From: Engraulis encrasicolus
Lineage: Eukaryota; Chordata; Actinopteri; Clupeiformes; Engraulidae
Length of the DNA: 64,000 nucleotides
Assembly (NCBI RefSeq): GCF_034702125.1
Contig: NC_085876.1
Coordinates: forward strand, 12,956,253-13,020,252
Direction of reading: 5' to 3'
The notes below the pieces were generated by a model. It was not told the origin of the DNA. It ran no database searches and was given only the letters and a program-made list of their open reading frames with translations. Both the position numbers and the translations under genes were made by a program. Below are positions 1 to 11,560 of the stretch, piece after piece. Position 1 is the stretch's first letter. Each line of letters begins with the position of its first letter.

Positions 1-1254
1 CCTGGTCATGCCGCCACCTATATCTACCCTGGGCCAGCGCTGTCTTGCAACTGGACAGGATGTGCTGCAAACTTGGGTTTGGGGCGTTGCAAAGGTGGCA
101 ACTTTCATCTGAGCCATACCACTGGCTCAGATTACTTGGGCTGGGAAGAGTGTCATAAGTGGCCCTAATAAGAAAGCTAAGCCTTGCTTAGCCTTGCTTC
201 CAAATGTCGGGCCACTTGATGGTCCTGTTGAGCACTCCTTCCCAGGTTGTCCATTGGCCTTGCTGCGACTGACTGAGTGCTTTGATCTTGTACTGATCTT
301 CTTCGCTCCTGACCACCTCTTCGATCACCAGTTGTTTCCTTTCCTTTCTTGTGGCTTTAGACCAGAACTTGGGGGCTTCTCCCCACCCCAAGCCGGCTCT
401 CCCAGACTGTGTCCTGCCCACAATCTCTTTGTGCATGAGCCTGCTGATGGCCTGGTCAACAGCCTCTTCTGCCCTCCATTTGCGTCCTGTTCGAACAGGT
501 GCTTTGTTGTTTTTCACAAATGGGTCAGTTGAGTTTCTCAGCTCCAGGACAAGCCTTGCCTTCTCCTGCTTGTAGCCTAGGCTGATAGACTTCAAAGGCA
601 GTTGGAGCATGTTTCTCCCAAACAGGCCTACGTTGGACAGGCTCCGAGGTAAGCCTAGCCACTTACGGACGAAGCTGTTGGCTTTGGCATCCATCTTCTC
701 TACCGTGGACGAGGTGATCTCGCACATCTTCAGGGGCCACATGAGACGCTGGTAGAGGGTGAACTGATAGCACCAGACCTTGAGTTTGCCTGGCAGGTAG
801 CACTTATCAATTCTCCCAAGTCCGTCTGTAAGCTGCTGCATGATGGTGGCAGGCATGTGGGTGTCGGACAGGTCGGCCGTGTACTGCCTTCCCAAGCTTC
901 GGACTGGTTGTTCAGCCAGGAGTGGGATCCTTTCCCCGTTCACTGTGAAGGAGATGAGATCGTTTCTGGCCCCTTTCCTAATCGAGAGACTGCGGGACTT
1001 TGATGGTTTGATGCGCATCCTGGCCCATCCAAGGAGTTCCTCGAACCTCTTCAAGAGCCTGGCAGTACATGGAGCAGTTTGTAAGAGGCTGGTTACATCA
1101 TCCATGTAGCTCCGCAGGGGTGGTAGCCGCTGGCCAGATTGTGATTTTACTCCTCGTCCCATCTGCCTCCCGCCAATCAAGATCACCTCAAAGGCTGCCG
1201 TGAAGATGATGGGAGAGACGGAGCAGCCCATTGCAATCCCTTTCTGGAGTTGGT
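1..1254 (-). pseudogene. Non-LTR retrotransposon reverse transcriptase, C-terminal part (R2-like group), broken and running off the window
   Basis: Minus-strand reading starts near 1254, upstream of a methionine at 1231, so the insertion is 5'-truncated and begins inside the RT domain. Visible motifs are GCSVSPIIF (RT motif B-like) followed by the catalytic YMDD about 42 residues after that Met, then a thumb-like region with RKWLGLPRSL and TGRKWRAEEAV, a pattern common in fish elements. The frame is open to 191, meets an in-frame TAA at 188-190, then continues in the same frame to the window edge with LSFLIRATYDTLP and a CCHC knuckle (C-x2-C-x8-H-x4-C, ending HILSSC). That knuckle after the RT is typical of the R2/NeSL side of non-LTR elements. 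The endonuclease domain would lie outside the window. An adjacent imperfect repeat GCAAGGCTA/GCAAGGCTT surrounds the stop. Family assignment is an inference from motifs; dead copy because of truncation and stop. Confidence 0.85.
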
Positions 1255-1481
1255 GCTTAGGTTACTAGCCACAATAGCCCAAAACACATCTAATAGTCCA
1301 AAACACAACACACATATATTTTTGAAAATAGTGTAGATCATTTTGGAAAATAACTAATTTTAACACCATGACTAGACTGCATAACTTATATTGTCATCTC
1401 GTAGGTGAAACGTACACAAACACAACCTGAAATTGCTCAACCCAAACAAAAGGGGAGTCATGGACATATTGTCCAAGGATT

Positions 1482-1664
1482 TAAAAAAAAAAGTAGGCCT
1501 TTATTATTATAGGACAGTGTGAGAGTAGACAGGAAATGACTAGGAGAGAGAGATGGGGTAAGGTCGGGACATGGCCCCAGCCGGACCGGACTCAAACCGG
1601 AGTCCCCATGGGCAACGTAAGCCCAAATGTGGGGGGCTTAGCGCGCTGCGCCACAGTGCCCCCC
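1482..1664 (-). repeat. tRNA-derived SINE with 12-bp target site duplication
   Basis: On the minus strand the unit opens with a tRNA-like head: box A region TGGCGCAGCGCGCTAAGC and box B GGTTTGAGTCC. A tRNA-unrelated body ends in CACTGTCCTATAATAATAAAGG and a run of A. It is flanked by the direct repeat TGTCCAAGGATT at 1470-1481 and 1665-1676, the signature of LINE-mediated retroposition. Boundaries are taken from that duplication. Confidence 0.88.
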
Positions 1665-2876
1665 TGTCCAAGGATTATTTTTTTTAACCCTGTGACATTA
1701 TACAGTAATCTGACAACAGTTATGGGTATAGGCGTGGCACAGTCTGGGCAAATTTGAAGTAGGAAAAGGAACCATGGTCAGTGTGTATGTATAAAAGAAG
1801 AACACATAATTAATGGCCTAACACATTAGCCTAGTAAACTAGACGAACCTGCCTAGCGGTAGAAAAAAGAAAACATGGTGAGTTGGGCTAGCACTGCACC
1901 ATAGGGGTAACTCCAATAATGTAACATCTGGCCTCCATTGACAATGCTGTGATGTGTTTTTTTCAGTTTGAATCTGTGTAGGAGTGAGTCATTAGGTCTT
2001 TGCATGGTAACAACCCGGCTGTGCTGGTTTATTATGCAGTTTGCGGTTTGAAGTGGTTGTAGCCTCTTTGTGCAGATGGGGCCGCTGGCGGGCCTATTCA
2101 CTATTCGCTAAAAATACTCAACTACATCATAAAAAACATCGCTAAAACATTACAGACAGCCTTAAGCAACAGATTAAGCCATTACAATAACAATACAATA
2201 CAATAACATTACATAGCCATTACAATTTTGGTGGCAGTAAGGTTATAACATAGGCTCTGCACTAAGGGGTTAATGGCAACCTTTAGTTCCACAGATTCTT
2301 CAATGGTGTGGTGTCAGACTATACTTTTCATGTTATAATCTACTTTCTTGGCATTTGTCTCTGCTGTGGCGGCAAAAATAAATAAAATGGCAAGACCTTT
2401 GCCCTAGTGAACAGTGGGTTACGAGCAGGGGCCTGCATGGCCTTCAGTAAGGTGTCTCACAATAGCTAGCTGATGACACTGAATTTACATGGCTGTCTCT
2501 CTCCAAATTATTTTAGTTCCATTGAGTATTTGTGCTTATGCCTTGAAAAAAATAATAGCTGATAAAACAAAACGTCTTGATGATGGATTATAATCTTGGT
2601 TTCAGTATTCACATAAAAAACACATTTTGGCCACTTTTTTTTTGGAACATAGCTAGGATGAAAGATTTTTTTAAATTAGATTTTTCTAAACCGTGTTTGG
2701 AGAAATGAATCCATGCTTTTAATTCCTGTAGTTATATAGTTGAGTATCGCAATACCCTGCTCATATAGCCTGGTCCTGACCATCCATACTACCGTGGAGC
2801 CAATCCTTTGGCGGAAGTACGTAGGATGGCTCGCGAGGCTACTGCTCATAGGCCTTCCCCAAAAAGTTTCTCAGGC
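1665..2876. other. Intergenic stretch, nothing recognised
   Basis: AT-rich sequence with scattered short repeats (for example CAATA-type runs near 2190). Short open frames here lack codon structure, splice context or similarity that I can recognise. Confidence 0.5.
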
Positions 2877-2884
2877 ATTTAAAC

Positions 2885-3286
2885 TAGAGATGCACCGGAT
2901 CCTGATTTGTAGTATCCTGCGGGATACCGGATCCACTGCTTAAGATCCTGCCGGATCCGGAACCGGATACCAGATCCTACGAAATGGTTGATACACATAG
3001 CCTACTTGCACACGTGGGCCCTTTTTATTACGCTGGCTCAAACTATTTTTTAGACTCATTGGCTTACTGCCACAGTGCACTGGCCGCTTCCAAAGTTCTT
3101 TCACTCCATTCAGCAATTGGGGTTGTGAAAGACTGACTGAAAAACCTAGGCTAAAGATGCCCCAGATCCTGATTTTTAGGTAACTGCCGGATGACGGATC
3201 CACTGCTTAAGATCCTGCCGGATCCGGATCCTGTGAAAAACCCTATTATCCTGCCGGATCCGGATCTTGGATCCTGTGCATCTCTA
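2885..3286. mobile_element. Non-autonomous hAT MITE (402 bp)
   Basis: Terminal inverted repeats TAGAGATGCACCGGATCC and GGATCCTGTGCATCTCTA are flanked by the 8-bp direct duplication ATTTAAAC (2877-2884 and 3287-3294). Eight-bp duplications and this TAGAGATGCAC terminus fit hAT. The ends are unusually built of repeated CCGGATCC/GGATCCGG subunits, which may be repeated transposase-binding sites. No transposase coding is present. Confidence 0.9.
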
Positions 3287-4754
3287 ATTTAAACTGAGGT
3301 ACACTGATACTCATTGCACTGGTTCCAGTGAGGTTGCTTGTCACTCAGTCGCCTAGGCCCAACATATGTTGCAGATATGCTCAGGGCCGGTTTTTAGCAT
3401 AGGCCGGCTAGGCGGTCGCCTAGAGCGCCATGTGAAGAAGGGGCGCCGAAATGGCGCTCTCCTATGCATAATTTTGCGATATGAAGTTTTTTTATGAAGT
3501 CGCAATCAACAAAGAGTGGCGAAAGCGCTCCTCACGGCAAAGCGCCCCTCAGCCAATAGTAATATCTCTTCCAACTGTCTCTGGGAAGTCTGTGAACCAA
3601 TAAACAGACAGTTCTGAGAAAGGGGGCGGGACGAGTGACAGCCTGCGCTCTATTTTGAATTTGGAGACTCACTCGAGAGACAGAGGGGGCAAGCGCAAAC
3701 AGTAGTGCTGCTCTGCTGGATGGAGATTATTATGTTCTCATTAAACCACTCATTGCATGATGCAGGAGTTTCAGAGGGTGTTTTGGAACTATGTGATTTA
3801 ATCAGCAACCGTTTGTGATTATGGAAAGCCTAAAAGTTATGAGGTTACTATTTGGAATTAGAGAGAAAAAGAGCTTTGTTTTTGATCAGAGAAATCGCTA
3901 GTTAGCATGCTAACATTAGCCAAGTATGCCAAGCAATGAAATCCAGTAAAGTAGCTGTTAGTAGCCTACTCACTACTCACTAACACCCACCTGATATCAT
4001 AATACTTGCTTAGGTTGACAAGCAATGTAAAGTAAGACTGGTGCAATGTTTAAAACAATTTTAGCTGCCACATCTCCTTCCATCCACATGAATTACCTGC
4101 TTGTTGTAAGCTTAAAAAAACATTAATTTCCAGACCAGAATGACATAGCCTACATTAATCATGTAACAGAACCATGCACAGCAGACAAGTGAGGCTATTT
4201 ACTATATTTTGTATATTATGAAATTCAATAGTGTGACAGCTCTTCTCCCTTTCTCTCACCCTGTCCCTCCAAACACATAGATAGCCCCCTTCTCATTCTC
4301 CTACTCACAAATGCACCACTATTTCCAGTCCAGAAATGAAATTGGTTTGGAAGACAGCACAAATGTGTAGCTTATTAAAATTGTTATGCTGCCATGCTTT
4401 GTGATGCTGTAGATAGTGTAGATCAATGCAGACCTCCTTGGTAGGCTTATTGTCTACACATGCATTTTACATGCAAATGTACTGTATCACTCTCCTGGCA
4501 TTTCAATTTCACGTTACAATTCAAACACATTGATAACCTCTCTCTCATCTGGGGTTGGGGGCCCCACCACCATCACATCCAACACACCACACAGTGAAGC
4601 TACTTTCATGCGACTCAATCTGAAACGGTTATTGTTCTTGATGCTATTTAGTTAAGCTTACTAAGGATATAAGTGTTGTGTTCTGTGAGGTATAAGAAAG
4701 ATGTTTTTTTTCTTTCAAAGGTAAGGGGGGGGGGGCGCCAGAACTCAAACTCGC

Positions 4755-4973
4755 CTACACTCAAAAAAATAACTCATTGGACTGACTCAATTAAATTGAG
4801 GGCAGGATTTCCACAAATCTACTTTTTGTTGACTCAACCCAACCTAAATACTTCCTTGTAACGTGATGTAATTGAGTTGGTCTAACACATCTTCATCAAA
4901 TATAGCCACAATAACCTAAATACCTCCTTGTAACACGATGTAATTGAGTTGGTCCAACACATCTTTATCTAAT
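4755..4973. repeat. Interspersed repeat with internal duplication
   Basis: A segment opening TACACTCAAAAAAATAACTC, a motif frequent in fish interspersed repeats, followed by two near-identical stretches (around 4842-4900 and 4915-4973) containing CTTGTAAC, TGATGTAATTGAGTTGG and AACACATCTT. Family not identified. It is interrupted by the hairpin insertion next to it. Confidence 0.5.
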
Positions 4974-5182
4974 TGCAAAGGGAAAAGAATCTGGTGCCAC
5001 ACAGATGTCTATTTTCTGTTATTTCTTTTTTCAGTGCAGTAACAGTTACAGCACTGAAAAAAGAAATAACAGAAAATAGACATCCATGTGGCACCAGATT
5101 CTTTTCCCTTTGCACTTATTTAGTCCTGCTCTGGTTGCACCGTATTGTCAATTTAGAAGCGCGGAGTGCATATCTCCTTTGT
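4974..5182. mobile_element. Short insertion carrying a near-perfect 69-bp-arm hairpin, 12-bp target duplication
   Basis: The insert is flanked by the 12-mer TCTTTATCTAAT at 4962-4973 and 5183-5194. Its left part is an inverted repeat: 4975-5043 pairs with 5045-5113 with only about two mismatches and almost no loop. If transcribed it would fold into a long hairpin. The remaining ~70 bp (5114-5182) are unpaired. The duplication shows recent insertion, but the element class is unknown; the length of the duplication suggests target-primed retroposition. Confidence 0.75.
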
Positions 5183-5526
5183 TCTTTATCTAATGTTTCC
5201 ACAATAATATACATATATTAAATGATCTAAATAAATGTATATTCATTCAATGACATCTAAAACAGGTGATCCAAAATAAATGTGCTTTATTACCGTAGTT
5301 AACCCCCATTTCAGACACACAACACAAAATCAGAATTTTTTCCCCAAAAATCTTTTTACTCTTCATCAAAACAGCAAGTACAGACAAACATAGCCACCGT
5401 AAATATCACACCGGTGTTGACCACGTGTTCCCCACAAGTTACTTAGAGACACTTGGATATCAAGAAGTGTAACAAAAACAGAGTATGATTTTTTTTATTT
5501 TATTTTTTAAATATAGTATACACCAA
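5183..5526. other. Intra-element stretch, nothing recognised
   Basis: AT-rich filler inside the large hAT-type element, between the hairpin insertion and the LTR. No coding or RNA signal seen. Confidence 0.4.
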
Positions 5527-5704
5527 TGTAGCATCTGCTAAAGAAGTACACTCAATCGGCGCCAGGCGCTGTTTTATTCACTAATATACCATCACTTAAC
5601 AGTCCCGTGGCCCACTCATTCTGTCAACCACTGCTGTGTTGTGACAGTGGTCCTGTTCAGGGTCCCTTGACAGTGGTCCTGTTCAGTGTCCCTTGGTCGC
5701 AACA
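5527..5704 (-). mobile_element. Putative Gypsy-type LTR (178 bp)
   Basis: Read on the minus strand the segment starts TGTTGCGACC and ends GATGCTACA. It is preceded by a G-rich polypurine-like tract (complement of 5705-5717) and contains GAATAAAAC as a polyadenylation signal. It has an internal duplication of the sequence around ACAGTGGTCCTGTTCAG. The TG...CA ends, small size and nearby integrase fragment in the same orientation support an LTR, but no second LTR or target duplication was found. Confidence 0.55.
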
Positions 5705-6059
5705 TTACCCCCTCAGGTCAAAGTTCCTCGCCCCGAGATTACCATGAACTTCATCCGTAACAGCGTGAGCTTAATAGTCCACAAGTTAATAAGACAAAAA
5801 GTCCCTGAGGCGAGCGGGTGGTCTCCGCCTCTGGTCTAGTCAAGGAGGCCGAAGGAGAGTCTCCCCGTGCACCAGGGGAGGAGAGAGTGAGAGGTGTTCA
5901 GATGTATGTGTGGGTGGGTACCCAAGCATGTCTGTTACCCCTGGTTGGTGGCTGCTCTGCATTTGACTGTGTAGGTGTGTCCTGTGTGATAAGGGGAAAG
6001 GGGGGACTGGGTGTCCGCAAACGTGAATCCGTGGTCAGGTGTGGCTAATGGTTGTGTGG

Positions 6060-6242
6060 TCATGGGGCGTGTGGAGGGGGGGTTGCTGTGTGGTACATCA
6101 CCTCCCCAAGTCGCTCCAGCACTTGACCGTGGCCTACCCAGCGGCTGTCCAGTTTCGCGCAGCACCCCTTCCTCCGCTGCGGGCTGTAGAGTCGGACCAG
6201 TTCGCCCACCTCCAGTTCTCGGCTCCTGTGGTGCAGGTTCAT
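6060..6242 (-). pseudogene. Ty3/Gypsy integrase C-terminal fragment
   Basis: The minus-strand translation contains EVGELVRLYSPQRRKG, then KLDSRWVGHGQVLERLGEV. This matches the integrase C-terminal beta-barrel/GPY-like region of Gypsy elements, where a GDxVW, PQRKKG, KLxxxWxGP, VIERL series is expected. The rest of pol is absent; sequence upstream on the minus strand passes directly into the tandem repeat. With the LTR at 5527 it forms a relic of one truncated element. Confidence 0.7.
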
Positions 6243-6287
6243 AATTTCTCCTCTGCCACACCGCTGCTAAGCACCAACACACTCAGT

Positions 6288-7760
6288 CCTGATCTGAAAT
6301 AGAGAAGTGCAACAAGAAAATACTACATTAGCAATATACAAGATCTTAAATACAAATGCATACTTCAGAGCCAGATAAACATCTAGGTTATTTAGTGGTG
6401 CCCGCAGTCCAACTGATATTAAGGTCTGATATTAAGCCACACACAGTTTTGAAAATGGCCATTTAATAATTGACGCCTGTATTATCATTTACAACCTAAA
6501 AATATATGCGAAAACATTCTTTTTTATTATCGTCTGTAAAGAGATAAAAAAAATCATCACTACATTTGACAATAATACAACAATAATAGCAATGTATTGA
6601 TGATTGGGCTAATATGAAACAATGCATCAGTAGGACTATGGCATTTCTTAACAATGTCACGAACCTTTGCAATGACAACGTATGCCACAAGCAGTCAGGT
6701 CCATCAAGTCACCAAGGTGAAGTTATCCAGCCGTTCTAATGTAGGAATCACATTTCAAAGCCAATGGAATGCTCCCGGTACCAAGCACCTACACCTTCAT
6801 TCCTGATCTGAAACAGAGAAGTAGACATATACTATGTATGAAATACAATGCATTTATGATCGGGGTAATATCATACGATGCATCAGTTGGGCTACACCAT
6901 AAAAGTAGCTTTATTTGTATAGCACAATTTATGCAACACATGCAGTTCAAAGTGCTTTCACCATTTGGGGGAAAATAGGCAGCGTTCATGCAGGTGGCTA
7001 GATCAACAGTATTAAGCGGTGGAAAAATAATGAAGTCAGATTACAACATAAATGTCACCAACCTTTTAATGACAACATGCACCACGAGGGGAGTCGGGTC
7101 CTTCAAGTCACCAAGGTCAAGTTGTCCAGCCGTTCTAATGGGCGAATCCCAGGTCAAAGCCAACGGAATGCTCCCTGTTCCAAACACCAACACCTTCACT
7201 CCTGATCTGAAACAGAGAAGTACAGGGAAATACTACATTAGCGAAATACAATGCATTTAGGATCGGGGTAATATCTAACCATGCATCAGTTGGGCTACAC
7301 CATTTACTACTAATAAAAGTAGCTTTATTTGTATAGCACAATTCATACAACAAATGCAGCTCAAAGTGCTTTCATCGTTTCGGGGGAAAATGTTGGCAGC
7401 GTTCATGCAGGTGGCTAGATCAACAGTATTAAGCAGTGGAAAAATAATTAAGTTAGAATACAACATAAATGTCACCAACCTTTCAATGACAACATGCACC
7501 ACGAGGGGAGTCGGGTCCTTCAAGTCACCAAGGTCAAGTTGTCCAGCCGTTCCAATGGGCGAATCCCAGGTCAAAGCCCTGTTCCAAACACCAACACCTG
7601 CACTCCTGATCTGAAACAGAGAAGTACAAGGAAATATTTCATTAGCAACATACAGTATACTAAATAAAATGGTTCATACTGTAAAAGATCCAGACAAACA
7701 CAGAGGGAATTTAGTGGCGCCCGACTGGTAATGTTTGAGGCCAGACCCACACACAGTTCT
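6288..7760. repeat. Tandem repeat, about 400-bp unit, three to four copies
   Basis: The marker CCTGATCTGAAA recurs at 6288, 6802, 7201 and 7605, spaced 514, 399 and 404 bp. The units share TAGCTTTATTTGTATAGCAC, CAAAGTGCTTTCA, GTGGCTAGATCAACAGTATT and GGGTCCTTCAAGTCACCAAG. The 6802-7200 and 7201-7604 copies are most alike; the first and last are divergent or partial. Open frames here are repeated between copies and are not genes. Confidence 0.85.
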
Positions 7761-8389
7761 GACAATATAATGTTAAAATTTCCATTACAGATTGCAACCA
7801 CAATTGAAACATTATTTTTCTGAATATATCAATCAGCATATTTGGAACCAACATTTCTATTTAAGATTCTCACAGACCTTTAATAATGCCAAATCTAATC
7901 AAAATGATCATGCACACACCCACTATGATGTACTCCACAGTGGGGTCTGACCTCACAGGGGTTAAAATAGAACAATAAATGAAAATAAATGAAAATAATA
8001 CAAATTCGGTGGTCAATTACTTACAATCACGGAGATGTTGGCGGCTGCAGGCCTACGTTAGAGCCTTTGAAGTTAACTGCAAAAGATTTTAAGACATTCA
8101 GTGAACGTGCAGTACAACATTATTTCATGAGAACATTTGTCAGGACCATTATGGCAAATGTAAAGATGAGTCAACTTTTGAATCACACATCCTAGACTCG
8201 CAAACAATTAATTTGCGGAGAGTTTAGCGGTTGGCTTTCATGACCATGGGTGACTCATTACGTCTTGCAACTTACATGCATGCTAAACGTCACATGCTGC
8301 AAAACATTAGTCGGAGGGGCTAAACAACACCGTGTTGCGGGATAAGACGGAGGGAAATTAGGCGCGAGAGACTCGTGCACCCGGCGGCT
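7761..8389. other. Intra-element stretch without recognised genes
   Basis: Unclassified sequence inside the 7.8-kb element between the tandem repeat and the nested hAT; GC content rises towards 8390. No coding evidence. Confidence 0.4.
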
Positions 8390-8397
8390 ACCAAACG

Positions 8398-9999
8398 CAG
8401 GGCCGCGTTAACCCTCGCCGAGGCCCGGTGCAGACGCAATCCGGGGCCCCTACACCACATTATAATGAGCCATATTCAAAACGCATGAAACGCAGGCTAC
8501 ACGGTTTACTCCAACACAAAAAAGGGTGCGCTGAACCCCCTGCTGAGTTCACTAGTCACAACGCAGGAAGCATAGCCAGCTGACAGGGAGGAGATTCTGT
8601 GCACTGCCGTTTGTCGGCTCAGCTAGAACTTCCAAACAGAAGCACAACCAAAAAGTATCTTATTTTTGCTACGTTGCTGCCGACCAATTTGTCGAATCGA
8701 AACCGTCGTGGTAAACACGTGTTAAATAATTTAACCTCCAATGGCCTTGGAAAGACTGAGCTACTCAGCTGTGTTATGCTTGTCGCAAGGAGGGAATCCC
8801 CTTAGCAGCGAACCACTGCAAAGCGAAGCTGTCACGAAATCCCCTCAAAATGTAGTCTACCATATACCAATTAAGAAGTCAGCGGTTTTCATCTAGATGG
8901 TGAATTACAGTAGACTACGGTGCAAATTCGTAATGTTTAGATGTGGATGTATCACACACGTTTTTTTTTCTTCCAGATAAGAGCCACTTGCTAACTGAAC
9001 AATCTGCGAGTGGTACCCAGGGCCCAGGCATGTTTTAACTGAACACAAACCCGAACGCAACGATAGCTACGCTGACAGAGCATCGACATTATTACAGTGA
9101 TTTAGGGAAATGGCCATAACAGTGCTTTTGGAAAATGCGACTATATCATTTTAGTGTTTGCTAAATCCTTGGCTTGCCCTGTTGTTGTCAGACTGTCAGA
9201 ACTTTGAGTGCTGGTTGGTGCACTTTACGCAGCATTATTGTGAACACTTTTTTAATAACACCTCAGAAGTGATCCTCGCCGCGCCATGCAAGACTTTTGT
9301 TTCGCGAACGCAGTTGGGTGCGTGATTTATTTCCCCATGTTTTGACTATAGAATAAGATAAAGTTAGGTTGGTGTGCTGTGCTCTTGTTTGCTTAGCTTA
9401 CATGATTGCACAAGTCCATGATCGCTATGCAACCATTACAAAAAGCGATTATAACACTGACCTTACAAAAATGACTAACGTTGCCAACCTTCTCTTCAAT
9501 GCGGTAATCCATGCCGGGCTGAAGTTTATCCGTACAATCTGAAGCAAGTGCTGACGCCGAGTTTCTCACATCTTTTTTAGACAGTATCCCATCATCAAAC
9601 TCAAAAAATATTGACCACCGTTTTCACTGGTGGCACACAACCAGAAGCATCTGACTGAAGTGATTATTCCGAAGACCTCCGATTCCTGCGTGCATGCAGA
9701 GGCGATTCTAGGCTCAGTAGGGGGGCCACGTGAAAATTAAAAAGAAAGAACACTTGTAACAAATCGCCACTTCTGTTCCCCAGCTACAGTCTTGGGGGGC
9801 CCAAGCTGCCTGTCTAGCCTGGTGACAAGATATGCATATGCGCCTCTGCTTGCCTACGGATGGCGAAATGCATCAAAAATACAATTGATTGTCTCAAAAT
9901 ATCGTTTCATATTTTCCAATCTCACGACGTCCGGGGCCCCCTCTAGTGGCGGGGCCCGGTGCTGCTGCACCGGTTGCACCATAGGATAACGCGGCCCTG
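8398..9999. mobile_element. Nested hAT-type element (1.6 kb)
   Basis: Ends CAGGGCCGCGTTAACC and GGATAACGCGGCCCTG are inverted repeats, flanked by the 8-bp duplication ACCAAACG (8390-8397 and 10000-10007). It sits inside the larger hAT-type element, so it inserted later. Subterminal GC-rich motifs (GGCCCGGTGCAG near 8421, GGGCCCGGTGCTG near 9952) recur at both ends. No transposase was recognised, so it is probably non-autonomous. Confidence 0.85.
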
Positions 10000-10007
10000 A
10001 CCAAACG

Positions 10008-11164
10008 TGAGACAATCTGAAACCATGCTGCCGAATGGTGCAGTCCTACGCTAAGCAGTTATTACTTCAACCAAGAAAATCGGTGCACCACTTTAAGTCG
10101 CCTGTTCCCTCAAAGTTCACAATAGTTGATTCCCTCAGACGGTCCACACATACCACGAACCAAATCAATATTTCGATAAACGAATATCTGCTTGCAATCG
10201 AGAGAAAGATGTTACCTTGCCGTCGCCTGGCATTATCTAAAGCAGTGCATGAACTCCCAAGCCCCCGTACTTTACTCCGTCTCTCGCCCTCATGAGCAGA
10301 GCATGTACAAAGTTTAAATAGAAAGCACTCATGACCCTGATTGGGTTACATTATTGAGCCACACCAAAAACTTACATTTCGAACAGTTTGCAGACAGTTT
10401 GCACCAAGAGGAAACCGGCAACCGCAGTGTATTAGAACCAGTGCAACCGAGTATGTCCACCTGCGTGCGAAACTGGATTCACCCATGCTACTTTCCATTA
10501 AAAAGTAACTATCACATTGCCTACACCTACACTTTCCCGTTAAATTTCCCAATGGCGGGGTATAGCTTACACAAACCGTCTTTTTTGTCAAACTTTCATC
10601 TTCGATAGGGACACGGACCGTTAGCTAGTTAGCCTGCCAATGCCAACACCTGACTGACTGGCTAGTCGTTAATTTCATGGCCTTTTCGTAACAATCTTTT
10701 CAAGACAGTGTTTTAAAACATTGCGATATTAAGTACTCGCTAATGAGCGGATTATTCATTGGGATTTCCCCCCAGCAATTCTCTCTTACCTGTTTCTCTG
10801 CATACGGCCGCCATCAATCCGTCTTTTTTGAACAGGACACTGCTTCCAAGACGCATGCACAAGGGGAGGATCCAAATTAAAAGACAAACTCATTTGTTTT
10901 GGTTTCATGAACGTTAGATAGATTCTAAATGTATTGTGTTGGAACAATATTATTTGAATGCATTTGATATTAACCCTAACTCATTTCTGTTGGTTTCATA
11001 GACGTTTGATAATTATATTGTGTTGGAACAATGGTATCTAAATGCATTTGATATTTAACCAATATGTTCAAGCAAATCAAGCACAAAAACAATGTGGCAA
11101 ACCAAAGAAGGGCTTGAATCGTTTTTATGAGTGTAGGGCACCAAATAAGCCAGAACCGGCCCTG
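10008..11164. other. Right flank of the 7.8-kb hAT-type element
   Basis: Short frames (for example 10346-10608 on both strands) show no recognisable domain. A short direct repeat with GAACAATATTATTTGAATGC / GAACAATGGTATCTAAATGC occurs near 10940-11060. No gene supported. Confidence 0.4.
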
Positions 11165-11324
11165 GATATGCTAGAGCAATACCATCCTAAACGTGGTTGT
11201 GCCTTGGGTCAATCCAAACAAATGGCATTAAGCATGAAATGGCATTAAGCCACTATTCTGCCCAATCCTGGAACCAGTTTCCTGATGATTTTAATGAAGC
11301 CAATTGGAGCCAATTTGGATTGGA

Positions 11325-11560
11325 GCCAATTTTGGTCCCCTTGGTAGGGGAAATTCTTTCTCTGCATTTATCCCATTTGGACTAGTGAATCACACACACT
11401 AGTCCGTAGCAGTGGGCTGCCTGCTGAGCGGCGCCCGGGGAGCAATGTGGGGGTTAGGTGCCTTGCTCAAGGGCACTTCAGCCGTGGTCCGGTCGGGCAC
11501 TGAACCGGGAACCCTTGGGTTGCCAACCCAGTGCTCTAACCACTGAGCCACGACTGCCCC
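11325..11560 (-). repeat. tRNA-derived SINE
   Basis: Minus strand begins GGGGCAGTCGTGGCTCAGTG with box A GTGGCTCAGTGGTTAGAGC and box B GGTTCAGTGCC (a degraded GGTTCAANNCC). The body contains GAAGTGCCCTTGAGCAAGGC and CTAGTGTGTGTGATTCACTA, and the tail has AATTGG-type repeats (GGAGCCAATT) extending to about 11290. This body is shared by a widespread fish SINE type. Confidence 0.85.

Larger units (their letters stand above)
3382..11164. mobile_element. 7.8-kb hAT-type element with 8-bp target duplication, filled with nested insertions
   Basis: The left end CAGGGCCGGTTTTTAGC and right end AGCCAGAACCGGCCCTG are inverted copies (first 11 bases identical). They are flanked by the same 8-mer GATATGCT at 3374-3381 and 11165-11172. 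An identical 8-mer at both ends is very unlikely by chance. No intact transposase was recognised inside; the interior holds a GGCGCC-rich segment, a hairpin insertion, a Gypsy relic, a tandem repeat and another hAT. It may be non-autonomous, or its transposase may have decayed beyond recognition. Confidence 0.8.

Noticed and set aside
194..1109. Plus-strand open frames opposite the R2-like RT
   Set aside because: They are shadows of the minus-strand RT, which has clear motifs.
6769..7614. Repeated 70-100 residue frames on both strands
   Set aside because: They repeat with the 400-bp tandem unit and show no domain; not genes.
9695..9858. Possible small nested TIR element (CAGAGGCG...CGCCTCTG)
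   Set aside because: Termini are short and no target duplication is visible.
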